This document shows, piece after piece, positions 40,412-47,924 of a stretch of DNA of 64,000 bases (positions are counted from its first letter, which is position 1; every line of letters begins with the position of its first letter). Source of the stretch: Nocardia niwae NBRC 108934 = DSM 45340 (GTDB lineage Bacteria > Actinomycetota > Actinomycetes > Mycobacteriales > Mycobacteriaceae); assembly GCF_001613465.1 (NCBI RefSeq), contig NZ_BDCK01000020.1, positions 1 through 64,000 of the forward strand, in the 5' to 3' direction. Under the pieces are notes generated by a model that saw only the letters and a program-made list of their open reading frames with translations, ran no database searches and had not been told where the DNA came from. The position numbers and the translations under genes were made by a program.

Positions 40412-40825
40412 CTATTCCTGCTCGAACCGCCGCCGGAAGCGATCCTCCATACGCTCGGAGAAACCGCCCGATTTCCGCTGACGGCCCCGGTTGCCCGAGC
40501 CGCCGGAGGCCGCCTGGCCGCCGGACCGATCGTTCTTGGCGATGTTCTTGGAGGTGCCGACCAGCAGGAGCACGCCGGCGCCGAACATCACGATGAACCC
40601 GATCAGGCTGATGATCGGGAAGCCGCCGGGCTTCACGGGTGCGGCGATGCCTGCGACGAGGAGAAAGAGGCCGAGGACGAACAACGCCGCGGCCTGGAGT
40701 CTGCGACGACTCGAGGTCGAACGTAGCCGTCCACCGCGGACGGACGAGGCGAACTTGGGATCCTCAGCATAGAGAGCGCTCTCGATCTGTTCGAGCATGC
40801 GCTGCTCGTGCTCGGAGAGTGGCAC
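40412..40825 (-). CDS. DUF3040 membrane protein
   Basis: 137 residues. The start PLSEHEQRMLEQIESALYAEDPKFASS is the DUF3040 signature. Two transmembrane helices follow (about 47-65 and 72-92), then a Gly/Arg/Ser-rich basic tail. GTG 40825 with GGGGGAGG upstream is preferred to an in-frame start 24 codons earlier. The family is actinobacterial, of unknown role, and stands next to the dcw cluster in mycobacteria too. Confidence 0.9.
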   Translation of the reverse strand: MPLSEHEQRMLEQIESALYAEDPKFASSVRGGRLRSTSSRRRLQAAALFVLGLFLLVAGIAAPVKPGGFPIISLIGFIVMFGAGVLLLVGTSKNIAKNDRSGGQAASGGSGNRGRQRKSGGFSERMEDRFRRRFEQE

Positions 40826-40978
40826 GGTACCTCCCCCGGCACTAGGACGTGGCTGTCGCCTCCGGGTAGACGACAGATAGCCGACCTTGGCGGCCATCTG
40901 ACACCAATGATACGAGTTCGATCAGGGCCAGACCACCTAATGTGCCCAGTCGGACGTAGTCCGTCTTCAGCCTGTTAA

Positions 40979-41419
40979 CTAAGCGGTCATCCCGCCGGAC
41001 AATCCCGGGGCGGGCCGCAACCGAGCCGATGCCGCGAGGAGATCTTCCACGTCGTGGAGGAATGCCGCCACCCGCGAAGAGAACTCGTCCGCCTCGTGTT
41101 CGTCGACCTTCCGGTCGAGCCCGGCCTCCAGCGCCGCCCGGATCTCCGAGCGCGCGCTGAAGTAATCCGCCCACATCACGAATTCCGGCGCGGCGCGCTG
41201 CATCAGCACCCACGCGTTGCGCGAGCGCGCCCGGGGTGCGGCGTCGGCGCCCGTGAGCGCGATCACCGCGCCCGCGCCGCGCAGCGCCGCCAAGTAGGCG
41301 GTGCGGAAGCGCTCCCGCGGATCCCGTTCCCCCGCTGCCTGCATGAGCAACCCGTCCGCGCGCTCCAGCAGTTTGCCGGCCCGGCCGGGCCGGCCCGGTT
41401 GTTCCACTCGACCAGACAT
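40979..41419 (-). CDS. SAV_6107-family HEPN-domain protein
   Basis: 146 residues, all helical. The region AGKLLERADGLLMQAAGERDPRERFRTAYLAALRGAGAVIAL is typical of the SAV_6107 HEPN family. RVAAFLH near residue 120 fits the HEPN motif R-x4-6-H, so RNase activity is possible but unproven. ATG 41419 has GGAGGGA upstream. No nucleotidyltransferase partner is adjacent, unlike most HEPN/MNT modules. It is divergent from the GNAT gene. Confidence 0.8.
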   Translation of the reverse strand: MSGRVEQPGRPGRAGKLLERADGLLMQAAGERDPRERFRTAYLAALRGAGAVIALTGADAAPRARSRNAWVLMQRAAPEFVMWADYFSARSEIRAALEAGLDRKVDEHEADEFSSRVAAFLHDVEDLLAASARLRPAPGLSGGMTA

Positions 41420-41511
41420 CGCCGTCCCTCCACCATCGCGTACCTTGGCCCGTATCCGCGCTGGAGGCGGCGTCCCCCACCGCTTTCCAGCACCGCCCGG
41501 ACCGAACAGGT

Positions 41512-41543
41512 ATTCGAACGTTTGAATTGAGCTTCAATATAAA
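41512..41543. promoter_or_regulatory. AT-rich divergent promoter region with nested dyads
   Basis: Between the HEPN and GNAT genes, ATTCGAACGTTTGAAT (41512-41527, one mismatched pair) overlaps TTGAATTGAGCTTCAA (41522-41537), followed by TATAAAG. Such AT-richness stands out in this genome. This is the likely promoter/operator for the plus-strand genes, with a leader of roughly 40 bases. Confidence 0.4.
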
Positions 41544-41588
41544 GACGCCCACCGACAAACTTCCGCGTCCGCGCGACCGACGAGAGCC

Positions 41589-42200
41589 ATGACCGCCGTC
41601 AAGCCCAATCACACTCCCGCACCCGCCGTCATCGATCTCTCGGTGGCGGCTCTGCGCTCCCGGCTGCACGACGCGCTGGCGGTCTACGTGGCCGCCATGG
41701 ACTACCCGCGCGGGACCGAGAACCATCGCGCGCCGATGTGGACCGAGCACACCACCCGCCCCGGCTGGCAGGCGGTGGCCGCGGTGCTGCCCGACGACTC
41801 CGGCCGGATCGATATGCGCACCGCGCCGATCGTGGCGGTCGCCTACGGCTATCGCGGCGCGGCGCACCAGTGGTGGCACCAGCAGGTACACAGCGGGATG
41901 CGGCGCTCGGGCTGGCCGGAACACTCCACGCGCGAACTGCTCTCGGACTACTTCGAGCTCACCGAGCTGCACGTGCATCCCGCCGCGCAGGGCCGCGGCA
42001 TCGGCGGCACGCTGCTGGAACGGCTGCTGCGCGACCGCCCGGAGCGAGCCGTGCTGCTGTCCACGCCCGAGGTCGCCGGTGAGGACAACCGCGCCTGGCG
42101 GCTCTACCGCAGGCAGGGATTCACCGATGTGGTCCGCAATTTCGTGTTCGCGGGCGACAACCGGCCCTTCGCGATCCTCGGCAGGCGGTTGCCGCTGTGA
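41589..42200 (+). CDS. GNAT-family N-acetyltransferase
   Basis: 203 residues. The acetyl-CoA binding motif is in LTELHVHPAAQGRGIGGTLLERLL (Q/R-x-x-G-x-G/A). TPEVAGEDNRAWRLYRRQGFTDV forms the last helix and strand of the GNAT fold. The long N-terminal part is typical of the Rv2170-like group, whose M. tuberculosis member neighbours lppM as here. Substrate not predictable. The stop is 7 bases before the next GTG start, so it heads the operon with the oxidoreductase and CruF-like genes. Confidence 0.85.
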   Translation: MTAVKPNHTPAPAVIDLSVAALRSRLHDALAVYVAAMDYPRGTENHRAPMWTEHTTRPGWQAVAAVLPDDSGRIDMRTAPIVAVAYGYRGAAHQWWHQQVHSGMRRSGWPEHSTRELLSDYFELTELHVHPAAQGRGIGGTLLERLLRDRPERAVLLSTPEVAGEDNRAWRLYRRQGFTDVVRNFVFAGDNRPFAILGRRLPL

Positions 42201-42207
42201 GGGTCAC

Positions 42208-43773
42208 GTGACGGTGGTCGTCGTCGGGTCGGGCCACAACGCCTTGGTCGCCGCGTGCTATCTCGCCCGCGCCGGACACGAGGTCGAGGTGCTCGAAAGC
42301 GACGACGTCCTCGGCGGGGCGGTGTCGACGGTCGAACGGTTCCCCGGCCATCGCGTCGATCGCGGCTCGTCGGCGCACATCATGATCCGCCACACCGGCA
42401 TCGTCGAGGAACTCGAACTCGACCGCTTCGGCCTGCGGTACATCGACTGCGACCCATGGGGTTTCACCCCTGCGCACGGCGGCCGCCCCGCCCTGGTGTT
42501 CCATCGCGACCTGGAGGCGACCTGCGCTTCGATCGCGGCGGCCTGCGGACCGCGCGACGCCGACGCCTACCGCCGGTTCGTGCGGGTATGGGGCCCCCGC
42601 AGCGCACGGGTGATGCGCGCCTTCGGCGGCGGACCGACGCCGGGCCGGCTGGTGCGGTCGTTCTGGGGACTGGACGCCCGGGACGGCGGCAGCGCCCTGT
42701 CCCGGGAGTTCCTGCAATCCGGTGACGCGCTGCTGGACGCCTGCTTCGAGGACGAACGGTTGAAGGCGTCGCTGGCCTGGTTCGGCGCGCAATCCGGCCC
42801 GCCGATGTCGGAGCCCGGCACGGCCCCGATGGTGGGGTTCGCCGCGCTCATGCACACACTGCCGCCGGGGCGCGCGGTCGGCGGCAGCGGGGCGCTGACC
42901 ACGGCGCTGGTCGCGCGGCTGCGCGCCGACGGCGGAGTGGTGACCGCGGGCGACGCGGTGTCCGCGCTGCGCCGCGACGGGGAGCACTGGCGGGTGCGCA
43001 CCGCGTCGGGCCGGGAGCTGCGCGCGGACATCGTGATCGCGGGCTGCCATGTGCTCACCACGCTGGAGCTGCTGCGTGGCGGCGGCTTGGACGGCGCGCT
43101 GCTCGACGGCTGGCGCAGCCGCATCCGCGTCGGGCCCGGAATCGGGATGGTGGTGCGGGCCGCCACCACGGCACTGCCCCGCTACCCCGGCAGCCCGGCC
43201 GATCAGTCCGCCCGCGGCCTGCAATTCCTGGTGTCCGATCGAGCACAGTTGCGGCGGGCGCACGGCGCGGCGCTGGCCGGAGACCTGCCGCCGCGACCGG
43301 TTGTCCTCGCCATGAGCTTCAGCGCCCTCGACCCGACCATCGCGCCGCCCGGCGAGCATCAGTTGTCGCTGTGGGCGCAGTGGCATCCCTACCGGTTGTC
43401 CTCCGGTGCCGAGTGGGCCGATCTCGCACAGCGCGAAGGCGAGCGGATCATCGCCGAAGTCGATTCGTACGCGCCCGGTTTCGCGGACACGGTGACGCGC
43501 ACGCACGTGCAGACGCCGGTGGAGCTGGAGCGCGAGCTCGGGCTCGTCGGCGGCAACGTCATGCACGTGGAGATGTCGCTGGACCAGATGATGCTGTGGC
43601 GCCCGCTGCCGGAGCTGGCGGGACAGCGGGTGCCCGGTGCGCGGGGGCTGTATCTGACCGGCGCCTCCACCCATCCCGGTGGCGGCGTCTCCGGCGCGAG
43701 CGGCCGCACGGCCGCCGCTCTCGTACTGCGCGACCTGAACCGGCGCGGCTTGTCCCGGTGGCTACGCCGATGA
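42208..43773 (+). CDS. FAD-dependent oxidoreductase, CrtO/PYROXD2-like
   Basis: 521 residues. The N-terminal dinucleotide-binding motif VVVVGSGHNALVAACYLARAG and the closing GLYLTGASTHPGGGVSGASGR are shared by carotenoid desaturases, the CrtO ketolase and PYROXD2. The GHN variant of the GxGxxG loop points to the CrtO/PYROXD2 side rather than CrtI. GTG 42208 follows GAGGG and lies 7 bases after the GNAT stop. The stop overlaps the CruF-like gene (ATGA). With that partner it probably acts on a carotenoid, for example as desaturase or ketolase; this is inference from context. Confidence 0.8.
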   Translation: MTVVVVGSGHNALVAACYLARAGHEVEVLESDDVLGGAVSTVERFPGHRVDRGSSAHIMIRHTGIVEELELDRFGLRYIDCDPWGFTPAHGGRPALVFHRDLEATCASIAAACGPRDADAYRRFVRVWGPRSARVMRAFGGGPTPGRLVRSFWGLDARDGGSALSREFLQSGDALLDACFEDERLKASLAWFGAQSGPPMSEPGTAPMVGFAALMHTLPPGRAVGGSGALTTALVARLRADGGVVTAGDAVSALRRDGEHWRVRTASGRELRADIVIAGCHVLTTLELLRGGGLDGALLDGWRSRIRVGPGIGMVVRAATTALPRYPGSPADQSARGLQFLVSDRAQLRRAHGAALAGDLPPRPVVLAMSFSALDPTIAPPGEHQLSLWAQWHPYRLSSGAEWADLAQREGERIIAEVDSYAPGFADTVTRTHVQTPVELERELGLVGGNVMHVEMSLDQMMLWRPLPELAGQRVPGARGLYLTGASTHPGGGVSGASGRTAAALVLRDLNRRGLSRWLRR

Positions 43774-44630
43774 CGAGTTCGGGTGACCCGTCGCCGGGCC
43801 CCACGAATCGGACCGCGCCCAGCCCGCTCGTGGACTCCCGGGCCTCGTATCGTTCGGCGACCTTCCTGCTGCCCCTCGCCCTCGTCGTCCTGACGGTCCT
43901 CGCGCAAATCGGATATCCGCTGGCCACGGGCGACGCGCGCGACCGCGTCACCGTGGCGGTCGTGCTGCTGTCCGCCTGCGCCGCGCTGGCGCACGCGACC
44001 GCGACCAGGGGCGTCCGCTACGCCGTCGGCTTCCTGGTCATCGTTTCCGGCATCGGACTCACGGCGGAGGTGATCGGCACCGCGACCGGCGTCCCGTTCG
44101 GCTGCTACCAGTACGCGACCGGCCGGCTCGGCCCCGCCCTGCTCGAGGTGCCGCTGCTCGTGCCGCTCGCCTGGACCGGCGGGATGTATCCGGTGTGGGT
44201 GGTGGCCGGGATGGTGGCGCCGCGCACCGCCGCTCGGGTCGTGGTGACGGCGGCGGGCGCGGTGGGCTGGGATCTGTTCCTCGATCCGCAGATGGTGTCC
44301 GACGGGCAGTGGACCTGGTGCGCCACCCACTCCGGACTACCGGGGCTGGCGTGGATTCCGGTGACGAACTATCTGGGCTGGTTCGCCGTGGCGCTCGTGA
44401 TGGGTGGATTGCTCGCGGTCTGGGAGCGGGCGGCGCCGGATCCGGTGCGGGTGCGCGGCCGCGCGACCGCGCGCACCGTACCGGTGGCCTTGTTCCTGTG
44501 GACCTGGCTCGGATCGGCGCTGGCCCACGCGGTGTTCCTCGACCTTCCATGGTCCGCAGGCTACGGCTTCGCCTGCATGGGCCTGCTGGGCGTTCCCCTG
44601 CTGGTGGCCCTGGTTCGCGAGCGCCGCTGA
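43770..44630 (+). CDS. CruF-like carotenoid biosynthesis membrane protein
   Basis: 286 residues, about seven or eight transmembrane helices. GVPFGCYQYATGRLGPALLEVPLLVPLAW and VGWDLFLDPQMVSDGQWTW are the conserved blocks of the DUF422/CruF family. Its characterised members hydrate the 1',2' double bond of acyclic carotenoid ends. ATG 43770 overlaps the oxidoreductase stop. The N-terminal ~30 residues are hydrophilic and variable. A glycosyltransferase two genes on could decorate the resulting hydroxyl. Confidence 0.85.
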   Translation: MTSSGDPSPGPTNRTAPSPLVDSRASYRSATFLLPLALVVLTVLAQIGYPLATGDARDRVTVAVVLLSACAALAHATATRGVRYAVGFLVIVSGIGLTAEVIGTATGVPFGCYQYATGRLGPALLEVPLLVPLAWTGGMYPVWVVAGMVAPRTAARVVVTAAGAVGWDLFLDPQMVSDGQWTWCATHSGLPGLAWIPVTNYLGWFAVALVMGGLLAVWERAAPDPVRVRGRATARTVPVALFLWTWLGSALAHAVFLDLPWSAGYGFACMGLLGVPLLVALVRERR

Positions 44631-44710
44631 CCGGGCCCGCCCTCCGGCGCGCGGTACGCCGACGCGCGCTGCGACTGGCGCGTTTCATTACGGGCGGTTG
44701 GCCTGGCACG

Positions 44711-45493
44711 ATGTCACCCGTGCAGCCGAGTCCCGTCACCACGAAACCCGATGCCCCGGACCTTGCGCCGCGGCGGGCCCCACGCCGCGGCGCGCGCGTC
44801 GCTTCGGTCGTCCTGCTCGCGGCGATGCTGGTCCCGATGCTCGCCGGCTGCCTGCGGGTGCAGGTCTCGATGGGGGTCTCGTCCAACGACCGGGTGTCCG
44901 GACGGATCGTCGCCGCCGTGGTGCCCGCCGATCCCGGAGACAAGGGCCCGCAGCTCAAGGCGCCCGAGACGCTGGCGGCCAAGGTGCGGGTGGAGCCGTA
45001 CGCCCAGGACGGATACGTCGGCAGCCAGGTCTTCTTCGAGGACCTGTCCTTCGGTGAGGTACAGCAGCTCGGGCAGCTGTCGGAGCAGACCCAGGGCATG
45101 TTCCAGTTGCAGTTCCAGCGCACCGGCGACCTGGTCAGCCTGACCGGGCGGGTCGACCTGAAATCCGTGCCGCCGCACGGCTCGGACGTGCAGTTCACCA
45201 TCGCGTTCCCGGCCCGCGTCGCCAAGACCAACGGCAGCCGCGAGGGCGACAATGTCGTGTCCTGGAAGCTGCCGCCCGGTGATGTCGCCACACTGCGCGC
45301 CGAGGTCAGCTACGCCGACCCGAACACCCGCTCGTTCGCGGGCTGGGCGGGCATCGCGGGCGGGATCACGCTGGCGGTGGCCGCCATCGTCGCCGCGATG
45401 GCGTACATGGACCGCAATCCCGCCGCGCCCGGCGCGCCGGAAGTCGGCTTCTCGCTGAGCCGCTGGTGGCGCTCGGTGACGCAGAATCGCTGA
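44711..45493 (+). CDS. lppM: LppM-type lipoprotein (DUF3153)
   Basis: 260 residues. A basic N-terminus, a hydrophobic signal and lipobox LVPMLAGC (Cys about 47) precede a beta-rich domain (LRVQVSMGVSSNDRVSGRIVAA, then YAQDGYVGSQVFFEDLSFGEV). A single C-terminal transmembrane helix (about 212-236) is followed by a short basic tail. Domain order and neighbours match M. tuberculosis lppM (Rv2171), implicated in infection. The molecular role is unknown. ATG 44711 was chosen; GTG 44720 is possible. Confidence 0.88.
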   Translation: MSPVQPSPVTTKPDAPDLAPRRAPRRGARVASVVLLAAMLVPMLAGCLRVQVSMGVSSNDRVSGRIVAAVVPADPGDKGPQLKAPETLAAKVRVEPYAQDGYVGSQVFFEDLSFGEVQQLGQLSEQTQGMFQLQFQRTGDLVSLTGRVDLKSVPPHGSDVQFTIAFPARVAKTNGSREGDNVVSWKLPPGDVATLRAEVSYADPNTRSFAGWAGIAGGITLAVAAIVAAMAYMDRNPAAPGAPEVGFSLSRWWRSVTQNR

Positions 45494-45527
45494 GCGCCGG
45501 GTCGGTGCGCCGGGATAGCGTGGCCCC

Positions 45528-46694
45528 ATGGTGAGTGCCGACCTGCCGAAGACGTTGCGTACGAACTCGATTCTGCCTGCTTGCGCCACCGGGGTGGCGG
45601 CGCTCGGCGCGGGCCTCGCGCTATACAACCGGGTCACCCTGCGGCGGTTGACGAACACTCCGACGACGGTGATCGAGCCGGTGACCGTCTGCGTTCCGGC
45701 CCGGAACGAAGCCGAACGGCTGCCCGATCTGATCACCGACCTGCGCGCCCAGGTGGGCGTACCGCGCCTGGCGGTGCGCATCCTCGACGACGCCTCCAGC
45801 GACGACACCGGCGCCGCCGCCCGCGCGGCGATCGACGACGACCCGCGCTTCACCCTGCTGCGTACCGAGTCCGACCCGGTTCCCGGCTGGACCGGGAAGG
45901 CCGCCGCCTGTGTCCGGCTGGCCGAGGACGTGTCGACGCCGGTGCTGATCTTCTTGGACGCCGACGTGCGGTTGGCGCCGCAGGCGCTCGCGGCGGCGGT
46001 CGGCGCGCTGCGGGGTCGGCGAGCCGCGCTGGTCTCCCCCTGGCCGCTGCAAGTGGCGGGCTCCGTGGCAGAAGCCGTGGTGCAGCCCCTGCTGTGCTGG
46101 TCGTGGGCCTCGACGCTGCCGGTGGCCGCGGCCGACCGGAGCCTGCGGCCCACGACAGCGGTGGCTTGCGGTCAGTTCCTCGTATTCGATAACGCCGCGT
46201 ACCGCGCGGTGGGCGGTCACACGGCGGTGGCCGGAAGCGTCACCGAGGACCTCGACATCGCACGGACGCTGCGGCGATCGGGTCACTCCACCGTTCTGGT
46301 GGCCGCGGGAGGGCTGGCCCGCACCAGGATGTATCGCGGTGCGGCCGAGGTGGACGCGGGCTACACCCGCTGGCTGTGGTCGGCCTACGACGGCACGATA
46401 GCGGGCGGAGCGGCGGTGGGACTAGTTGCCGCCCTTGCCTATTGGGTGCCGCCGGTGACCGTGGCGGTCGGCCGTGGCGCGGTCCGCTGGACCGGCCTGA
46501 TCGGCTGGCTCGCCGCCGTGGCCGGACGACTGCTGGCCCGCTCGACCGAAACCGGCGGCCCGGTGCGAGGCGCGGATGTGGCGGCCGCCGTGGCGCACCC
46601 GGTGTCGGTGGCGGCGTATCTGCTGCTGTGGGCGCGTTCGCATCGCGCCCGCCGCCGCGGCACGGCGCGCTGGAAGGGTCGCTCGCTCACCTGA
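45528..46694 (+). CDS. family-2 glycosyltransferase, CruG-like
   Basis: 388 residues. An N-terminal hydrophobic segment is followed by a GT-A domain: VTVCVPARNEAERLPDLI, RILDDASSDDTG, and IFLDADVRL (DxD-type metal site). VTEDLDIARTLRRSG carries the catalytic ED, and two or three C-terminal membrane helices follow. This is a membrane-bound processive-like layout, common in carotenoid glycosyltransferases such as CruG. TAGCGT (45516-45521) ends 6 bases before the ATG, so the mRNA is probably leaderless and the gene has its own promoter. Carotenoid as acceptor is inferred from the CruF-like gene nearby. Confidence 0.75.
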   Translation: MVSADLPKTLRTNSILPACATGVAALGAGLALYNRVTLRRLTNTPTTVIEPVTVCVPARNEAERLPDLITDLRAQVGVPRLAVRILDDASSDDTGAAARAAIDDDPRFTLLRTESDPVPGWTGKAAACVRLAEDVSTPVLIFLDADVRLAPQALAAAVGALRGRRAALVSPWPLQVAGSVAEAVVQPLLCWSWASTLPVAAADRSLRPTTAVACGQFLVFDNAAYRAVGGHTAVAGSVTEDLDIARTLRRSGHSTVLVAAGGLARTRMYRGAAEVDAGYTRWLWSAYDGTIAGGAAVGLVAALAYWVPPVTVAVGRGAVRWTGLIGWLAAVAGRLLARSTETGGPVRGADVAAAVAHPVSVAAYLLLWARSHRARRRGTARWKGRSLT

Positions 46695-46719
46695 GCGACC
46701 GTGCCGCGGCGGGCGGAGC

Positions 46720-47427
46720 TCACGGCACCGCGGTGATCCCGACCGTCGGCAAGAACATGCACGACTTGGCGCCGTTCTGCACCATACCGAAGACCGCGGC
46801 CAGAACGGTGCCCTTGCCGGTGTCCACCGGAACCGCGCGCACCCCGCCCATCGGGAGGGAGGCGACGAGGAAGTCCCGGATCGCCTGCTCGGCCGCGGGC
46901 CGCAGGTCCGCGGGAACCGCGGCGGGGATCATCGAACGGGCGACCTCCGGCAGCGGGCCCATGGCGGCCGTACCGCTGCGGCCGTTGCTCAGGTTGAGCC
47001 AGGCCACCTGCATGCCCCCGGTGTTCGAGCCGTCCGGCCCGAGGCCGTAGGGCACGAAGGTGAACATGGTCTGCCCCGCTTTGACGGCGCTGAGGTCCTG
47101 GCCGGGAATCTGCACGGTGTTCTTCGGCCAGGGCCCCGGAATGGCGCCCGCCACGGCAGGCGCCAGACCGGCCGTGGTGTTGTCGAGGCAGAACGCCGAC
47201 GCGCTCGGATAGGCGAAGGGCTGGATACCGAGCGCGCGCAGCGCGTCGATCGCGGCTTGGTAGGCGCCGAACAGATCACCGGGAGCGGCGACCGGCACGG
47301 AGTGATCGGAGAACGCGGGAATCGTGGCATCCGGAGCCGCGAACGCGGCAGCCGGACCGGCGAGCACGAGGGCGACGGAACTGGTCGCGACAGCGGACAA
47401 CTGGGTCAGACGGCGCAATATGGTCAC
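46720..47427 (-). CDS. secreted protein of unknown function
   Basis: 235 residues with a Sec signal (LSAVATSSVALVLAGPAAAFAAPDA, cleavage after AFA). The mature part begins with a Pro/Ala-rich strand, has two Cys (AFCLDN, KSCMFLP) likely to form a disulfide, and contains FTFVPYGLGPDGSNTGGMQVAWLN. GTG 47427 has a full AGGAGG six bases upstream, so expression may be high. It converges with the glycosyltransferase (25-base gap). No catalytic motif is seen. Confidence 0.75.
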   Translation of the reverse strand: MTILRRLTQLSAVATSSVALVLAGPAAAFAAPDATIPAFSDHSVPVAAPGDLFGAYQAAIDALRALGIQPFAYPSASAFCLDNTTAGLAPAVAGAIPGPWPKNTVQIPGQDLSAVKAGQTMFTFVPYGLGPDGSNTGGMQVAWLNLSNGRSGTAAMGPLPEVARSMIPAAVPADLRPAAEQAIRDFLVASLPMGGVRAVPVDTGKGTVLAAVFGMVQNGAKSCMFLPTVGITAVP

Positions 47428-47802
47428 GAAACCTCCTCATCGGCGGAACGATCGAGGGGCACAGTACTCCGGCAAACGCCTCCAACAGCCCGGATTGCGC
47501 ACAGCAATTTTATGGCGAGTCCTGTTTGCCCGGAACGGACTTCCGCGCGCCCGACCGGCGTTCCCCCACCGTGGCGATAGCCGTATGCTGCATCGGGCCG
47601 CCGTTTCCTTCGCCGGGTCCTCGTCCTCCGCGACGCGCCGGGCCCGGAGCGAGCAGCGCATGCCTGGTTACTACAAAGATCCGATGAATCCGCGTCGACA
47701 AGATCTACGCTCACGCTGATTACTTCCCTTGTTCCGGGCTTCCCTTGCTGGGCATCATGATTCGGCTCGCCCCTGACATCCGTTGACAGGGGTCGGCGCC
47801 AA
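47428..47802. other. leader region upstream of the SAM riboswitch
   Basis: 375 bases between the divergent secreted-protein gene and the riboswitch. A possible 19-codon frame (47660-47719, plus strand) has little support. CCCCTG...CAGGGG (around 47770-47792) can form a hairpin just before the aptamer. The operon promoter must lie here but was not located. Confidence 0.4.
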
Positions 47803-47890
47803 CCATCCAGAGCGACCGAGAGACCTGGCTCGTCGACGTCGCAGCAACCCCCCGGTCACCGGGTGCGGGTGCTTCCGCCGGGACCGATGG
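47803..47890 (+). promoter_or_regulatory. SAM-I/SAM-IV-type riboswitch aptamer
   Basis: P1 is CCATC (47803-47807) with GATGG (47886-47890). Inside are the conserved AGAG, the P2 helix GAC/GTC with GAGAGACCTGGCTC matching the SAM-I GGAGGGACTGGCCC segment, GCAACC (47844-47849), P3 CCCGG/CCGGG, and GGTGCTTCC (47868-47876), the counterpart of GGTGCTAATTCC. A P4 hairpin is reduced or absent, closer to SAM-IV or the SAM-I/IV intermediate. It lies 30 bases before the first ABC gene, so high SAM should turn the operon off. Confidence 0.85.
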
Positions 47891-47900
47891 AGGAACCGAA

Positions 47901-47924
47901 GTGATCATCGAGGACCCGTCATGA
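47901..47924 (+). CDS. possible 7-codon leader ORF
   Basis: GTG-ATC-ATC-GAG-GAC-CCG-TCA-TGA encodes VIIEDPS. GGAGGA (47889-47894) is 6 bases upstream and its first two bases belong to the 3' strand of riboswitch helix P1. The stop overlaps the permease ATG (ATGA), so ribosomes could re-initiate there. No direct evidence of translation. Confidence 0.35.
   Translation: MIIEDPS

Noticed and set aside
41512..41527. LexA/SOS box upstream of the GNAT gene
   Set aside because: The half-sites resemble TCGAAC/GTTTGA but there is no 4-base spacer, unlike the actinobacterial SOS consensus.
47660..47719. 19-codon ORF upstream of the SAM riboswitch
   Set aside because: It has a weak GGAG at 10 bases, no cysteine or methionine run that would suggest a sulfur-sensing leader peptide, and a 3' part that is AT-rich like the non-coding surroundings.
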